Of a stretch of DNA of 45,529 nt, positions 1 through 8,360 are shown piece by piece. This DNA comes from Streptomyces mutomycini (GTDB taxonomy: Bacteria; Actinomycetota; Actinomycetes; Streptomycetales; Streptomycetaceae). The notes under the pieces were generated by a model that saw only the letters and a list, made by a program, of their open reading frames with translations, had not been told where the DNA came from and made no database searches. The stretch lies in NCBI RefSeq assembly GCF_001700505.1, contig NZ_MAPV01000205.1:1-45529 (forward strand). The letters are read 5' to 3'. Within the stretch, counting starts at the first letter, position 1, and each line of letters begins with the position of its first letter. The translations under genes were made by a program, and so were the position numbers.

Positions 1-47
1 CGCCGTACCTGCGCGTCCGGCGCCATGCCGGACGCGCAGGTACGGCG
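1..47. repeat. perfect 21-bp inverted repeat at the window edge
   Basis: Bases 1-21 are the exact reverse complement of bases 27-47, separated by the 5-nt loop GCCAT. The right arm encodes normal FhaA sequence (PDAQVRR) leading into the FHA domain. The left arm is simply its mirror image and begins exactly at base 1. This is the pattern expected of a foldback artefact at a contig end, although a genuine hairpin cannot be excluded from sequence alone. Confidence 0.85.
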
Positions 48-318
48 CTGGATCGAGATCAACGGCACCCGCCATCAGATCTCCCGCCCGACGTTGGTGA
101 TGGGACGAAGCACCGACGCCGACGTGCGGATCGACGACCCCGGCGTATCGCGCCGGCACTGTGAGATCCGGACCGGAACGCCCTCGACGATCCAGGATCT
201 CGGGTCTACCAACGGCATCGTGGTAGACGGGCAGCACACAACCCGCGCTACGCTCCGCGACGGCTCGCGGATCGTCGTGGGCAGCACCACCATCGTTTAC
301 CGGCAAGCCGAAGGGTGA
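1..318 (+). CDS. fhaA: FhaA, FHA-domain protein, C-terminal part (5' partial)
   Basis: Only the C-terminal FHA domain is present. The frame is open back to base 1, so the gene continues off the left edge and the ATG at 25 is not the true start. The visible domain has the FHA hallmarks: GRSTDADVRIDD (about residues 35-46 of the fragment), SRRH and the closing LGSTNG motif that holds the phosphothreonine loop. In the family, FhaA has an N-terminal DUF3662 domain, a long Gly/Gln/Tyr-rich linker and this FHA domain. It binds phosphorylated partners of PknA/PknB-type kinases, such as the MviN-like flippase in mycobacteria. It heads the fhaB-pstP-rodA-pbpA-pknB operon; fhaB starts 10 nt downstream. 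The first 21 bases form half of a perfect inverted repeat, so the first seven codons may be artefactual. Confidence 0.9.
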   Translation, partial: RRTCASGAMPDAQVRRWIEINGTRHQISRPTLVMGRSTDADVRIDDPGVSRRHCEIRTGTPSTIQDLGSTNGIVVDGQHTTRATLRDGSRIVVGSTTIVYRQAEG

Positions 319-328
319 AGCGGGGGCA

Positions 329-844
329 ATGTCAGAGCTGACCCTGACGGTCATGCGGCTAGGTTTCCTAGCTGTTCTGTGGCTATTCGTAATCGTGGCC
401 GTCCAGGTCATTCGCAGCGACCTGTTCGGTACGCGCGTCACGCAGCGCGGCTCACGCCGCACTGCTGGTGACGCACGCCCGCAGCAGGGACGCCAACAGC
501 AAGCAGCGCCGCCACAGCAGCGCCAGCAGTCCGGGCGCCAGCGCCGTGGGGCACCCACGAAGCTGGTCGTCTCCGAAGGCACGCTCACCGGCACCACCGT
601 GGCCCTCCAGGGCCAGACCATCACCCTGGGCCGGGCGCACGACTCAACGATCGTGCTGGATGACGACTACGCGTCCAGCAGGCATGCCAGGATCTATCCG
701 GACCGTGACGGCCAGTGGATCGTCGAGGATCTCGGGTCCACCAACGGCACCTATCTGGACCGGACCCGGCTCACCACCCCGACACCTGTTCCGCTGGGCG
801 CGCCGATCCGCATCGGCAAGACCGTCATCGAGCTGCGGAAGTAG
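329..844 (+). CDS. fhaB: FhaB (FipA-like) membrane-anchored FHA protein
   Basis: A 171-aa protein with one N-terminal membrane segment (about residues 8-28, LGFLAVLWLFVIVAVQVI), a Gln/Arg-rich linker (about 35-75) and a C-terminal FHA domain (about 78-171). The domain shows LGRAHDSTIVLDD, SRHARI and LGSTNGTYLD. The ATG at 329 follows a G-rich ribosome site 10 nt after fhaA. In Mycobacterium the homologue FipA/Rv0019c is a phosphothreonine reader tied to PknB and to FtsZ/FtsQ-related division control. Here it lies in the same operon as the kinase PknB and phosphatase PstP, so the same role is likely. The function is inferred from family and context. Confidence 0.93.
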   Translation: MSELTLTVMRLGFLAVLWLFVIVAVQVIRSDLFGTRVTQRGSRRTAGDARPQQGRQQQAAPPQQRQQSGRQRRGAPTKLVVSEGTLTGTTVALQGQTITLGRAHDSTIVLDDDYASSRHARIYPDRDGQWIVEDLGSTNGTYLDRTRLTTPTPVPLGAPIRIGKTVIELRK

Positions 845-973
845 TACGACAATGAGCGAGCGGAGCGAGCGAGCCGCGGCGGTCCTGACGACGGACCCGG
901 CCCGGCTCCCGACCGGAGGGTGGGCAGTGTGGCTCGAGACCGGCTGTACCCCGAGCCGACGGGCGAGGTGCGC

Positions 974-2479
974 ATGAGCTTGTCCCTGCGCTTCGCCGCC
1001 GGATCGCACAAGGGCATGATCCGGGAAGGCAACGAGGACTCCGGCTACGCCGGTCCCCGTCTTCTCGCCATCGCCGACGGCATGGGCGGCCAGGCGGCCG
1101 GCGAGGTCGCCAGCTCCGAGGTGATCTCCACCCTCGTTCAGCTCGACGACGACGTCCCGGGCTCCGACATCCTCACCGCGCTGGGGACGGCGGTGCAGCG
1201 GGCCAACGACCAGCTGCGCGTCATGGTCGAGGAGGACCCCCAGCTGGAGGGCATGGGCACCACGCTCACCGCCCTGCTCTGGACCGGTCAGCGCCTCGGC
1301 CTCGTCCACGTCGGGGACTCCCGCGCCTACCTCCTGCGTGACGGCGTCCTGACGCAGATCACCCAGGACCACACCTGGGTGCAGCGGCTCGTCGACGAGG
1401 GCCGGATCACCGAGGAAGAGGCCACAACCCACCCGCAGCGTTCTCTGCTGATGCGAGCTCTGGGCAGCGGCGACCACGTGGAGCCGGATCTCTCTGTCCG
1501 GGAGGTCCGCGCCGGTGACCGCTATCTGATCTGCTCGGACGGACTCTCGGGCGTCGTCTCCCACCAGACGATGGAGGAGACCCTGGCCAGCTACCAGGGC
1601 CCGCAGGAGACCATCCAGGACCTCATCCAGCTCGCCCTGCGCGGTGGCGGCCCCGACAACATCACCTGCATCGTCGCCGACGTCCTGGACGTCGACAGCA
1701 ACGACACCATGGCCGGGCAGCTCAACGACACCCCGGTCATCGTCGGCGCGGTCGCCGAGAACCAGGCCGCGCAGGCGAGCGACGGCCGGGCGATGGAGAC
1801 GCCGGCGGGACGCGCGGCCGGCCTCGGCCGCCCCGTGCCGCCGCCGGCCGGAGGCTTCGGCCCCCCCGGCAGCGGCGACGACGTCGGCTACGGCTCCGGT
1901 CCCGACAACGCATTCGACTCGTACTCCGAAGACGACTTCGTCAAGCCCCGCGGCCGCCGCAGGTGGCTGAAGCGGTCGTTCTACACCGTGCTCGCCCTGG
2001 CCGTGATCGGCGGAGGCGTCTACGGCGGATACCGCTGGACCCAGACCCAGTTCTACGTGGGCGCGAAGGACGACAACGTCGCGCTGTACCGCGGAATCAG
2101 CCAGGATCTCGCCTGGGTGTCCCTCTCGAAGGTCGAGGAGGACACCAAGATCGAACTCAAGTACCTCCCGCCTTACTGGCGCAACGAGGTCGAGGCGACC
2201 ATCTCCCAGGGCAGCCTCGCCGACGCCCGCAAGAAGATCAGCGAGCTCAACGCGCAGGCCTCCGCCTGCAAGAAGGACGCGCAGCGCCGCGCAGCCGAGG
2301 CGGACGCCAATGCCGCCGCGGACAGCAATGCCGCCAAGGACCAGGGCGAGGCCGGCACCGCCTCCGACAGCACGTCCGCCACGTCTCCCGCCAAGGGGAC
2401 CAAGACCGCGACTCCCACTCCCGGCCCCAGCCTCTCGGAGGAAGAGAAAAAGCTGGCCCTGCAGTGCGGTAAGCAGTAA
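974..2479 (+). CDS. pstP: PP2C-family Ser/Thr phosphatase PstP
   Basis: A membrane phosphatase that removes phosphate from PknB-type kinases and their substrates. From the ATG at 974 it has 501 aa: a PP2C domain (about 5-235) with the metal-ligand motifs ADGMGG, GDSRAYLL, CSDGL and GGPDN, a Pro/Gly-rich juxtamembrane stretch, one membrane segment (about 334-355, SFYTVLALAVIGGGVYGGY) and an extracellular Ala/Asp/Ser-rich tail. The ATG at 974 has GAGG 5 nt upstream, and its MSLSLRFAAGSHKG aligns with the start of mycobacterial PstP. In-frame GTGs at 920 and 929 would extend it by 18 or 15 residues, and the GTG at 929 also has a good GGAGGG site, so the start is not settled. It is 22 nt upstream of rodA. 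Confidence 0.93.
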   Translation: MSLSLRFAAGSHKGMIREGNEDSGYAGPRLLAIADGMGGQAAGEVASSEVISTLVQLDDDVPGSDILTALGTAVQRANDQLRVMVEEDPQLEGMGTTLTALLWTGQRLGLVHVGDSRAYLLRDGVLTQITQDHTWVQRLVDEGRITEEEATTHPQRSLLMRALGSGDHVEPDLSVREVRAGDRYLICSDGLSGVVSHQTMEETLASYQGPQETIQDLIQLALRGGGPDNITCIVADVLDVDSNDTMAGQLNDTPVIVGAVAENQAAQASDGRAMETPAGRAAGLGRPVPPPAGGFGPPGSGDDVGYGSGPDNAFDSYSEDDFVKPRGRRRWLKRSFYTVLALAVIGGGVYGGYRWTQTQFYVGAKDDNVALYRGISQDLAWVSLSKVEEDTKIELKYLPPYWRNEVEATISQGSLADARKKISELNAQASACKKDAQRRAAEADANAAADSNAAKDQGEAGTASDSTSATSPAKGTKTATPTPGPSLSEEEKKLALQCGKQ

Positions 2480-2500
2480 GCCGTAGGGGGCCTTCAGCAC

Positions 2501-3901
2501 ATGAGCGTTGTCACCAACACCACGACCATCGGCGCGATCGACGCGCCGAGCCGCCGTAACACCGAGCTGGCACTGGTCGCCTTCGCCGTCCTGATCTCGG
2601 TGTTCGCGTACGCCAACGTGGGCCTCGCCCTCCACGGCGAACTGCCCGCAGGCATGCTCGGCTACGGCCTGGGCCTCGCGCTGCTCGGCGGTGTGGCACA
2701 CATCGCCGTACGGAGATTCGCCCCGTACGCCGACCCGCTGCTGCTTCCCCTGGCGATCCTGCTGAACGGGATGGGGCTGGCCCTCATCTGGCGGCTCGAC
2801 CAGTCGGAGCGGTTCCAGGCGACCCGGGACTTCGCACCGGCGGCTTCCAAGCAGCTGCTGTTCTCGGCTGTGGGTGTGGCGTTCCTGGTCATCGTCCTGA
2901 TCGTCCTCAAGGACCACCGCATCCTGCAGCGCTACACCTACATCTCCATGCTGGTGGCGCTGGTCCTTCTGATCCTCCCGATGTTCTTCCCTGCCGTGAA
3001 CGGCGCCAAGATCTGGATCAAGATCCCCGGCGTCGGCACGATCCAGCCCGGGGAGTTCGCGAAGATCATCATCGCGGTGTTCTTCGCCGGCTACCTCATG
3101 GTCAAGCGTGATGCGCTGGCCCTGGCCAGCCGCCGTTTCATGGGCCTTTACCTGCCCCGCGGCCGTGACCTGGGACCCATCCTCATGGTCTGGGCCTTCT
3201 CGATCCTGATCCTCGTCTTCGAGACCGACCTCGGATCCTCGCTGCTGTTCTTCGGCATGTTCGTAGTCATGCTGTACGTCGCCACCGAGCGCACCAGCTG
3301 GATCGTCTTCGGCCTTCTGATGTCCGGCGCCGGCGCTGTAGGTGTGGCGACGTTCGAGCCCCACGTCCAGGACCGCGTCACCGCCTGGCTCGACCCGTTC
3401 GCCGGCTGGGACAAGATTGCCGCCAGTGAGCAGATGGCCAAGTCCCTCATGGCCTTCGGATCCGGCGGCACGCTCGGCACCGGTCTCGGTCAGGGCAACT
3501 CCGACCTGATCGGCTTCGCCGCCAACTCCGACTTCATCCTCGCCACCGTCGGCGAGGAGCTGGGCCTCGCCGGCATGATGGCCGTCCTGCTCATCTACGG
3601 TCTGATCGTCGAGCGCGGCGTCCGTACGGCGCTCGCCGCCCGGGACCCCTTCGGCAAGCTCCTGGCGATCGGCCTCTCCGGCTCCTTCGCCATCCAGGTC
3701 TTCGTCGTCGCCGGCGGTGTCATGGGGCTCATCCCGCTGACCGGTATGACCATGCCGTTCATGGCGGCCGGTGGTTCGTCCGTCATCGCCAACTGGGCCC
3801 TCATCGGGATCCTGATCAGGATCAGCGACACGGCCCGACGTCCCGCACCGGCCCCCGCACCGTCCCCGGACGCCGAGATGACCCAGGTGGTCCGACCGTG
3901 A
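2501..3901 (+). CDS. rodA: SEDS-family peptidoglycan polymerase RodA/FtsW
   Basis: A 466-aa polytopic protein with about ten or more hydrophobic segments, typical of SEDS glycosyltransferases that polymerise lipid II into glycan strands. Visible family features include the conserved PGEFAKI region (about 185-192), FETDLGSSLLFF (about 240-251), GTGLGQGNSDLIGFAANSDFI and the C-terminal GLIPLTGMTMPFMAAGGSS. It overlaps pbpA by four bases (GTGA), so the two proteins are probably made in equal amounts as a polymerase-transpeptidase pair. Streptomyces has several SEDS paralogues. The neighbourhood with pbpA and pknB marks this as the operon-borne copy, acting in sporulation or elongation rather than the dcw-cluster FtsW. 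Confidence 0.94.
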   Translation: MSVVTNTTTIGAIDAPSRRNTELALVAFAVLISVFAYANVGLALHGELPAGMLGYGLGLALLGGVAHIAVRRFAPYADPLLLPLAILLNGMGLALIWRLDQSERFQATRDFAPAASKQLLFSAVGVAFLVIVLIVLKDHRILQRYTYISMLVALVLLILPMFFPAVNGAKIWIKIPGVGTIQPGEFAKIIIAVFFAGYLMVKRDALALASRRFMGLYLPRGRDLGPILMVWAFSILILVFETDLGSSLLFFGMFVVMLYVATERTSWIVFGLLMSGAGAVGVATFEPHVQDRVTAWLDPFAGWDKIAASEQMAKSLMAFGSGGTLGTGLGQGNSDLIGFAANSDFILATVGEELGLAGMMAVLLIYGLIVERGVRTALAARDPFGKLLAIGLSGSFAIQVFVVAGGVMGLIPLTGMTMPFMAAGGSSVIANWALIGILIRISDTARRPAPAPAPSPDAEMTQVVRP

Positions 3902-5352
3902 ACAAGCCGCTGCGCAGGATCGCGATGTTCTGCGGGATCCTGGTCCTGGCCCTGCTGATCCGCACCAACTACATCCAGTACGTACGGGCCGACGAGCTCA
4001 ACGCGAACGAGCACAACCGCCGCGTCCAGATCGAGCGCTACGCCCACGAGCGCGGCAACATCATCGTCGACGGTGAACCCGTCACGGGCTCCGTCGAGAC
4101 CACGGACGGGGACTTCAAGTACAAGCGCGTCTGGAAGGACGGCCCCATGTGGGCGCCCGTCACCGGATACTCCTCGCAGGCCTTCGACTCCTCGCAGCTG
4201 GAGAGCATCGAGGACGGGATCCTCACCGGCAACAGCGACCAGCTGTTCTTCGACCGCACCCTGTCGATGTTCACCGGCGAGAAGAAGACCGGCGGCAACA
4301 TCGTGACCACCCTCAACGGCGCCGCCCAGAAGGCCGCCTTCAAGGGTCTGGGCGACAAGAAGGGCGCCGTCGCCGCCCTCGACCCTCAGACCGGCGCCGT
4401 CCTGGCACTGGCCAGCACTCCCTCGTACGACCCCTCGGTCTTCGCGGGCAACTCCATGAAGGACTCCGACGCCCGGCAGAAGCTCCTGGCCGACAAGGAC
4501 AAGCCGATGCTGAACCGGGCCCTGCGGGAGACCTACCCGCCCGGCTCGACGTTCAAGGTCGTCACGGCGGCCGCGGCGCTGGAGAACGGCCTGTACAGCG
4601 ACATCGACGAGGAGACGGACTCGCCGCTGCCCTGGCGGCTTCCCCTGTCGACCAACCTGCTGCAGAACGAGGGCGACATCCCCTGCGAGAACGCATCGCT
4701 CCGGGAGGCCCTGCGCTATTCCTGCAACACCGTATTCGGCAAGATGAGCAACGACCTCGGCAACGAGAAGATGATCGAACAGGCCGCCAAGTTCGGCTTC
4801 AACGAGGAAGTCTTCGCTCCGGTCCGGGCCGATGCCAGCATCTACCCGAAGGACAACCAGCCGCAGAACGCCATGGCGGGCATCGGACAGGCCTCCAACC
4901 GGGCCACTCCGCTCCAGATGGCCATGGTGGCGTCCGCGATCGCCAACGACGGCAAGCTCATGCAGCCGTACATGGTCGCCCAGCGCCAGGCACCCAACCT
5001 GGACGTCATCTACACGCATGAGAAGGAGCAGCTCGGCCGGCCGCTCTCGGCGGAGAACGCCCAGAAGGTGCAGCAGATGATGGAGACCGTGGTCGAGGAC
5101 GGCACGGGAACCAACGCACAGATCGACGGCGTCACTGTCGGAGGCAAGACCGGTACCGCCCAGCACGGCCTCAACAACAGTGAGAAGCCGTACGCCTGGT
5201 TCATCTCGTACGCCAAGACCGACAGTGGCTCCCCGGTCGCCGTCGCCGTGGTGGTCGAGGACGGCAACGCCAACCGGGACGACATCTCCGGTGGCGGCCT
5301 GGCCGCTCCGATCGCCAAGAACGTGATGAAGGCAGTACTCGACGGAAAGTAG
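3898..5352 (+). CDS. pbpA: class B penicillin-binding protein PbpA
   Basis: A 484-aa D,D-transpeptidase that cross-links peptidoglycan, anchored by one N-terminal membrane segment (about residues 8-22). All three active-site motifs of the penicillin-binding fold are present: S217-T-F-K220 in PPGSTFK, S275-C-N277 and K416-T-G418 in GGKTGTAQ. The region up to about 150 is the dimerisation domain. The GTG start at 3898 overlaps the rodA stop. The partner is the SEDS polymerase encoded just upstream. A 171-bp gap separates it from pknB, long enough for an additional promoter. Confidence 0.95.
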   Translation: MNKPLRRIAMFCGILVLALLIRTNYIQYVRADELNANEHNRRVQIERYAHERGNIIVDGEPVTGSVETTDGDFKYKRVWKDGPMWAPVTGYSSQAFDSSQLESIEDGILTGNSDQLFFDRTLSMFTGEKKTGGNIVTTLNGAAQKAAFKGLGDKKGAVAALDPQTGAVLALASTPSYDPSVFAGNSMKDSDARQKLLADKDKPMLNRALRETYPPGSTFKVVTAAAALENGLYSDIDEETDSPLPWRLPLSTNLLQNEGDIPCENASLREALRYSCNTVFGKMSNDLGNEKMIEQAAKFGFNEEVFAPVRADASIYPKDNQPQNAMAGIGQASNRATPLQMAMVASAIANDGKLMQPYMVAQRQAPNLDVIYTHEKEQLGRPLSAENAQKVQQMMETVVEDGTGTNAQIDGVTVGGKTGTAQHGLNNSEKPYAWFISYAKTDSGSPVAVAVVVEDGNANRDDISGGGLAAPIAKNVMKAVLDGK

Positions 5353-5523
5353 TGACACCCTTCACAACTTCTGTTCACACCAGCACATTGGGATACCGGT
5401 CGGATATCGGCTGACGGGTGCGGGCCGATCACGCCGGGCGTGCCCGGTAGCGTATGCGCGAGCAGCGCACCGCCGGACCACACACGGGTGCGGTCAGGAC
5501 TGACGGAGAGGGCTGGATCAGTT

Positions 5524-7512
5524 ATGGAAGAGCCGCGTCGCCTCGGCGGCCGGTACGAGCTGGGCTCGGTGCTCGGCCGTGGTGGCATGGCCGAGGTCTA
5601 CCTCGCGCATGACACCCGGCTCGGCCGCACCGTCGCTGTGAAGACGCTGCGGGCCGACCTGGCCCGCGACCCGTCCTTCCAGGCACGGTTCCGCCGTGAA
5701 GCCCAGTCGGCCGCCTCGCTCAACCACCCCGCAATCGTCGCCGTCTACGACACCGGCGAGGACTACGTCGACGGTGTCTCCATCCCGTACATCGTGATGG
5801 AGTACGTCGACGGGTCGACACTCAGGGAGCTCCTGCACTCCGGCCGCAAGCTGCTGCCGGAGCGGACCCTCGAGATGACGGTCGGGATCCTGCAGGCCCT
5901 GGAGTACTCGCACCGCGCCCAGATCGTCCACCGCGACATCAAGCCGGCGAACGTCATGCTGACGCGCACCGGCCAGGTCAAGGTCATGGACTTCGGTATC
6001 GCCCGCGCCATGGGTGACTCGGGCATGACGATGACGCAGACCGCCGCGGTCATCGGCACCGCCCAGTACCTCTCCCCGGAGCAGGCCAAGGGCGAGCAGG
6101 TCGACGCGCGCTCCGACCTGTACTCCACCGGCTGCCTGCTCTACGAACTGCTGGCGGTCCGGCCACCGTTCGTGGGGGACTCGCCCGTCGCGGTCGCGTA
6201 CCAGCACGTGCGCGAGGAGCCGCAGCCTCCGAGCAACTTCGACTCCGAGATCACGCCCGAGATGGACGCCATCGTCCTGAAGGCCCTGACCAAGGACCCC
6301 GACTACCGATACCAGTCGGCCGACGAGATGCGCGCCGACATCGAGGCCTGCCTCGACGGCCAGCCGGTCGCGGCCACGGCTGCCATGGGTGCGGCGGGCT
6401 ACGGCGGCTACAACGCGTACAACAACGACCAGCCCACGACGGCCCTGCGCGCGGCCGACTCGAACGGCGCGCAGACGTCGATGCTGCCGCCGGTCAACCC
6501 GGACGACGGCGGCTACGGCTACGACGACCGCCCCGACCGGCGGCGTCAGAAGAAGAGCAACACCTCGACGATCCTCCTGATCGTGGCAGGCATCCTGGTG
6601 CTCATCGGCGCGATCCTGATCGGCCGCGCGGTCTTCACCGAAACCGAGGGCGACAGCGGCAAGATCGACGCCCCGAACATGATCGGGTCAACGGTCGAAC
6701 AGGCGCAGAGACTCGCGGACAACGCCGACGTCCTCCTGAAGGTCGGTTCGAAGGAGCCCTGCGAGGCGCAGGAGAAGAACCAGATCTGCAGCCAGTCGCC
6801 GTCCGCGGACGCTCAGATGGAGACGGGCGAGACCGTGACCGTCGTCGTCTCCACAGGCGCCCCCAAGGTCGAGGTCCCGGACGTCCTGGAGAAGTCCGAG
6901 GACAGCGCCCGCAAGAAGCTTGAGGACGAGGGCTTCACGGTGAGCGTCACTTCGGTGGAGTCCGACGCGACCCCGGGCACAGTCACCAAGCAGGACCCCG
7001 AGGGCGGTTCGAAGGTCGAGAAGGACTCCGAGGTCACGATCACCGTCGCCAAGGAGGCGACCCAGGTGGTGCCGGGTGTGGTCGGCAGGTCCTACGCGGA
7101 CGCCGAGGCCCAGCTGAAGGGCGTCGGCTTCGCCAACGTGTCCAGGACCGACGTCGAGTCGGATCAGCCCGTCGACACCGTGGTCGAACAGACCCCGGCG
7201 CCGAACAGCAAGCAGTCCAAGGACACCCAGATCGTCCTGAAGGTCTCCAAGGGCCCTGCCCAGCCGGAACAGGTCACCATCCCGGGTGACATCGCCGGCA
7301 AGCCGTACAAGGACGCGAAGGCGACGCTCGAAGGCCTGGGGCTCGTGGTGGCACTCGCCCCCAACTCGTCGGACAAGCCGAACGCCCTGGTGATGCAGGC
7401 GGACCCGGGGCCCAACTCTCAGGTCGCGAAGGGCAGCACGGTCACCCTCACCACGATCGGCGGCACGGACGGCGGCAACATCTTCGGCGGCCGTAACGGC
7501 GCGGACGACTGA
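5524..7512 (+). CDS. pknB: Ser/Thr protein kinase PknB with four PASTA domains
   Basis: A 662-aa receptor kinase. The kinase domain (about 11-275) has the glycine loop GRGGMAEVY, K40, the catalytic loop HRDIKPANVM (D138), DFG (D156) and an activation loop with candidate autophosphorylation sites T171 and T173 before GTAQYLSPEQ. One membrane segment lies at about 347-370. Outside the cell are four PASTA repeats (about 380-448, 449-511, 512-580 and 582-650), which in this family bind muropeptides or lipid II. The first PASTA repeat has two Cys (CEAQEKNQIC) that could form a disulfide. The ATG at 5524 gives the conserved start MEEPRRLGGRYELG; the in-frame ATG at 5440 adds unrelated residues. It signals with FhaA/FhaB and PstP. 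Confidence 0.95.
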   Translation: MEEPRRLGGRYELGSVLGRGGMAEVYLAHDTRLGRTVAVKTLRADLARDPSFQARFRREAQSAASLNHPAIVAVYDTGEDYVDGVSIPYIVMEYVDGSTLRELLHSGRKLLPERTLEMTVGILQALEYSHRAQIVHRDIKPANVMLTRTGQVKVMDFGIARAMGDSGMTMTQTAAVIGTAQYLSPEQAKGEQVDARSDLYSTGCLLYELLAVRPPFVGDSPVAVAYQHVREEPQPPSNFDSEITPEMDAIVLKALTKDPDYRYQSADEMRADIEACLDGQPVAATAAMGAAGYGGYNAYNNDQPTTALRAADSNGAQTSMLPPVNPDDGGYGYDDRPDRRRQKKSNTSTILLIVAGILVLIGAILIGRAVFTETEGDSGKIDAPNMIGSTVEQAQRLADNADVLLKVGSKEPCEAQEKNQICSQSPSADAQMETGETVTVVVSTGAPKVEVPDVLEKSEDSARKKLEDEGFTVSVTSVESDATPGTVTKQDPEGGSKVEKDSEVTITVAKEATQVVPGVVGRSYADAEAQLKGVGFANVSRTDVESDQPVDTVVEQTPAPNSKQSKDTQIVLKVSKGPAQPEQVTIPGDIAGKPYKDAKATLEGLGLVVALAPNSSDKPNALVMQADPGPNSQVAKGSTVTLTTIGGTDGGNIFGGRNGADD

Positions 7513-7536
7513 CCCGCGCAGCGCCGTAGGAACGGA

Positions 7537-7583
7537 CGCAGGGCCCCGGTCACCTCAGCGGTGACCGGGGCCCTGCGCCTTTT
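7537..7583. terminator. bidirectional terminator between pknB and srtE2
   Basis: A perfect 17-bp stem (7537-7553 with 7561-7577, loop CTCAGCG) is followed by CCTTTT. It lies in the 83-bp gap between the convergent pknB and srtE2 genes, 24 nt after the pknB stop and 12 nt before the srtE2 stop. Confidence 0.85.
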
Positions 7584-7595
7584 CCTGGTCAGTGT

Positions 7596-8324
7596 CTACC
7601 GAAGCTCAGCCGGCTTCGTGCGGTCCCTGTCCACCTTCTCGGTCCGCACCAGCTCACCCCACACGATGTAGCGGTACTTCGACGTGTAGACGGGGGTGCA
7701 CGTGGTCAGGGTGATGTAGCGGCCCGCCTTCTTCACACCCGACTCCTTGGGCACCGGGGCGATCGCGTCGACGTTGAACTTCGACGTCTCAGGCAGTTCC
7801 GCGTAGACCTTGTAGACGTACCAGGTGTCCCTGGTCTCGAAGACGACCGCGTCGCCCTTCTTCACCTTGTCGATGTTGTGGAACTTGGCGCCGTGCCCGT
7901 CCCGGTGCGCGGCGAGCGTGAAGTTGCCCTGCGCGTCCGAGGGGAGCGCCGACTTCACGGGGTCCGTGTAGTAGCCGGCGATGCCGTTGTTGAGCGTCCC
8001 GGTGTCGGTGCCCTTCTTGACGAGGACCTCGCCGTTCTTCATCGCGGGGACATGGAGGAAGCCGATGCCGTCCCTGGTGTCCAGGGCTCCCGGGCCGCCC
8101 GCCCAGCGGTCACGGACGCTGTTGCCCTGCTTGTCCGACTCACGGTCGGCAAGCACATTGGTCCACCACAGCGAGTAGACGACGAACAGACCCAGCACCA
8201 GCCCCGCCGTGATGAGCAGTTCGCCGAAGAGGCTCACCGCCGTCGCGACGGGATGGCGGCTCCTGCCCCGCGCCGGGGCCGCCGCCGCGTAGGTGCGCTC
8301 TTCGTCCTCGGTTCTCGCTGCCAC
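7596..8324 (-). CDS. srtE2: class E sortase (SrtE2-type)
   Basis: A 242-aa membrane-bound cysteine transpeptidase with an N-terminal membrane segment (about 30-52) and a sortase domain carrying H140 (LAAHRDGHG), C209 in TLTTC and R218 in SKYR, the catalytic triad of the family. Class E sortases of Streptomyces attach LAXTG-type surface proteins such as long chaplins to the cell wall and are needed for aerial growth. The GTG start at 8324 has GGGACGGG upstream. It is 36 nt downstream of a second sortase gene. The name follows the order seen in S. coelicolor, where I recall SrtE2 lying next to pknB; which paralogue is which is inference. Confidence 0.88.
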   Translation of the reverse strand: MAARTEDEERTYAAAAPARGRSRHPVATAVSLFGELLITAGLVLGLFVVYSLWWTNVLADRESDKQGNSVRDRWAGGPGALDTRDGIGFLHVPAMKNGEVLVKKGTDTGTLNNGIAGYYTDPVKSALPSDAQGNFTLAAHRDGHGAKFHNIDKVKKGDAVVFETRDTWYVYKVYAELPETSKFNVDAIAPVPKESGVKKAGRYITLTTCTPVYTSKYRYIVWGELVRTEKVDRDRTKPAELR

Positions 8325-8360
8325 CGCACCCGTCCCTGTCGTGATGTCGTCCAGCCCGCG

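Noticed and set aside
644..3364. Very long open frame on the minus strand opposite fhaB, pstP and rodA
   Set aside because: It is antisense to clear family members, its composition (His/Asp/Gly/Arg-rich) is typical of the antisense frame of GC-rich coding DNA, and it has no domain. The same holds for long antisense frames at 3595-5358, 20424-22868 and 28154-30049.
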